Shown: piece by piece, positions 6,942 through 7,931 of the stretch | Numbering within the stretch: the first letter of the stretch is position 1 | Layout of the letters: each line of letters starts with the position of its first letter | Origin: a bacterium | Lineage (GTDB): Bacteria; Myxococcota_A; Bradymonadia; UBA7976; UBA1532 | NCBI GenBank assembly: GCA_030424955.1 | Contig: JAUHVS010000252.1 | Coordinates: forward strand, 1 to 7,931 | Reading direction: 5' to 3' | DNA length: 7,931 bases | The notes under the pieces: generated by a model | What the model saw: the letters and a program-made list of their open reading frames with translations, nothing else | What the model was told of the DNA's origin: nothing | Databases searched by the model: none | Position numbers and translations under genes: made by a program

Positions 6942-7931
6942 GCCAGGGCCTCGGGGCTCAGGCGCTCGCCGGCCTGCAGGGCGGCCCGCACCCGCTCGAA
7001 GATCCGCTGGTCCTCGGCCCGCTGCTCGGCGCTGCGCTTGCGGCTGCTGGCCAGGGGCAGCTTGACCCGCAGGTTGTCGGCCAGGGCGTCGGCGTTGCGG
7101 GCCAGGAAGGCCCAGTACAGCCGGGTGATGGGGCAGGTGGTCTTGGGGTCGAAGGCGCAGCCGCCGCAGTAGTCGCTCATCTTGTGGATGTACGCGGCGC
7201 CCGACACATAGGGCTTGGTGGTCATCACGTCGCCCACGCCGTAGGTGCCCATGCCCAGCACGTTGGGCTCCACCACCCAGTCGTAGGCGTCCACGTAGGC
7301 CACCCAGAACCAGTCGGCGAGGTCGCGGGGCGCGAGGCCCAGCAGGGTGCCCAGGTTGGCGAGCACCATCAGCCGGGGGATGTGGTGGGTGTAGCCCGTG
7401 GCCCAGAGCTCCGAGACGACGGTGTCGAGGCAGCCCAGGCCGCTGGCCGCGCCCCAGTACGCGGGCGGGACCGGATCGTCGCCCACCAGCGCGCGGGGAT
7501 CGGCGCCCCCATCCGCGACCCCAGGGCCGCCGGCGCCGGGCCACGGGGTGTGTTGCCAGCGGCCCCAGCCGCCATCACCGGGCGCGGGGCGGGTGGGCAC
7601 GCCCGGCAGGCTGCGGAAGCCATCGGTGTGTTGGTGCACGTGGCGCACGAACTCACGCCAGCCGATGAGCTGGCGCACGAAGCCCTCTTGGCTGCTCAGC
7701 GGCAGATCCAGGGCCAGGGCGTCGGCGAGCACCCGCTCTTCCATGGCGTGCCCCCGCGACACCCGGGCACGGGCCTTCTCGAGGTCGCGGGCGTCGAGCA
7801 GCCGGACGAGGTCACGGGCGATGCCCGGCGCGTCCACCCGGGTGGTGAGATAGAGCCGCAGACGCTCGAAGAACAGCACGAGCGCGATGAATCCCAAGAC
7901 GATCATCAACCACATCACCCACTCCGCGCCG
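6938..7931 (-). CDS. Chimeric frame: MotA/TolQ/ExbB-like N-terminus joined to C-terminal half of an FeS-BCP photolyase; 5' end outside window
   Basis: The frame is open to the right edge (GAEW precede the GTG at 7918) and ends at TGA 6938-6940. Residues are numbered from 7918. Residues 1-58 hold a hydrophobic helix (MMWLMIVLGFIALVLFF), then ERLRLYL, and a helical stretch with LVRLLDARDLEKARARV. This is the pattern of MotA/TolQ/ExbB proton-channel subunits, but the channel-forming helices that should follow are absent. From about residue 60-72 on, the chain is an iron-sulfur photolyase: EGFVRQLIGWREFVRH (78-93), PPAYWG (151-156), SGLGCLDTVV (159-168), HH (178-179), DWVVEPNVLGM (213-223), TKPYVSGAAYIHKMS (234-248), YCGGCAFDPKTTCP (250-263) and LYWAFL (267-272). 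C163, C251, C254 and C262 fit the four cluster ligands. Compared with ~500-residue relatives, the antenna domain and the start of the FAD domain are missing, so repair activity is doubtful. The next gene starts inside its stop codon. Confidence 0.75.
   Translation of the reverse strand, partial: GAEWVMWLMIVLGFIALVLFFERLRLYLTTRVDAPGIARDLVRLLDARDLEKARARVSRGHAMEERVLADALALDLPLSSQEGFVRQLIGWREFVRHVHQHTDGFRSLPGVPTRPAPGDGGWGRWQHTPWPGAGGPGVADGGADPRALVGDDPVPPAYWGAASGLGCLDTVVSELWATGYTHHIPRLMVLANLGTLLGLAPRDLADWFWVAYVDAYDWVVEPNVLGMGTYGVGDVMTTKPYVSGAAYIHKMSDYCGGCAFDPKTTCPITRLYWAFLARNADALADNLRVKLPLASSRKRSAEQRAEDQRIFERVRAALQAGERLSPEALA
6949..6952 (-). promoter_or_regulatory. Ribosome binding site that supports the photolyase GTG start
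   Basis: On the minus strand GAGG lies 7 bases before the GTG at 6941, inside the last codons of the upstream gene. Together with the GTGA stop/start overlap it favours this start over the internal GTGs at 6893 and 6890, and suggests translational coupling. Confidence 0.5.
7703..7744 (-). other. Junction zone between ExbB-like and photolyase-like coding parts
   Basis: This covers residues 59-72 of the chimeric frame (MEERVLADALALDL). Sequence before it reads as MotA/TolQ/ExbB and sequence after it as FeS photolyase. The block VLADAL could belong to either family, so the exact breakpoint cannot be fixed by eye. No direct repeat, inverted repeat or insertion-sequence end is visible here. Confidence 0.45.

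Noticed and set aside
5406..7172. A 588-codon open frame on the plus strand
   Set aside because: It is antisense to the photolyase genes, with Gly/Ala/Val-rich sequence and no recognisable motif. The minus-strand products are clearly photolyases.
6942..7544. An in-frame upstream extension of the photolyase (201 extra codons)
   Set aside because: It overlaps the FeS-photolyase-like frame in another phase and reads as Arg/Gly/Pro-rich noise. The GTG at 6941 with GAGG and the GTGA overlap is a better start.

Overview
The window is very GC-rich (my impression is roughly 70%), with long secreted proteins, Asp/Pro/Gly-rich linkers and a C-terminal Cys-motif/transmembrane/Arg tail of the MYXO-CTERM type. 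This points to a Myxococcota-like (former deltaproteobacterial) genome. That assignment rests on protein style only; no marker gene is present.

Layout. Positions 1-1635 (+) hold the 3' part of a gene for a surface or secreted protein with Ig-like beta-sandwich modules and Ca-loop-like acidic repeats; its 5' end lies outside the window. A 152-base intergenic stretch follows with two perfect GC hairpins. Positions 1788-5300 (+) encode a complete 1170-residue exported protein: signal peptide, beta-propeller-like halves separated by a thrombospondin-type-3-like acidic segment, a Gly/Asp linker, and the sorting-type tail. After only 21 bases come two convergent minus-strand genes read from the right edge. 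The first read is an incomplete reading frame (7931-6938). The second is a complete class I-like photolyase/cryptochrome gene (6941-5322), whose GTG start overlaps the upstream stop (GTGA).

The notable point is the rightmost reading frame. Its first ~60 visible residues look like the N-terminal membrane segment of a MotA/TolQ/ExbB proton-channel protein. They pass without a stop or frameshift into the C-terminal half of an iron-sulfur (FeS-BCP, prokaryotic 6-4 type) photolyase. That half keeps four candidate FeS-cluster cysteines and the catalytic-type His pair, but lacks the whole antenna domain and the start of the FAD domain. This is either a deletion/recombination fusion or an assembly chimera. 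The downstream photolyase is intact but departs from the E. coli CPD photolyase pocket at several positions, and it ends in a short motif resembling a sliding-clamp-binding peptide.

Functionally the left two thirds are cell-surface proteins of unknown role. The right third is a light-dependent DNA-repair pair, probably co-transcribed. I see no RNA gene, CRISPR array, insertion sequence or origin.
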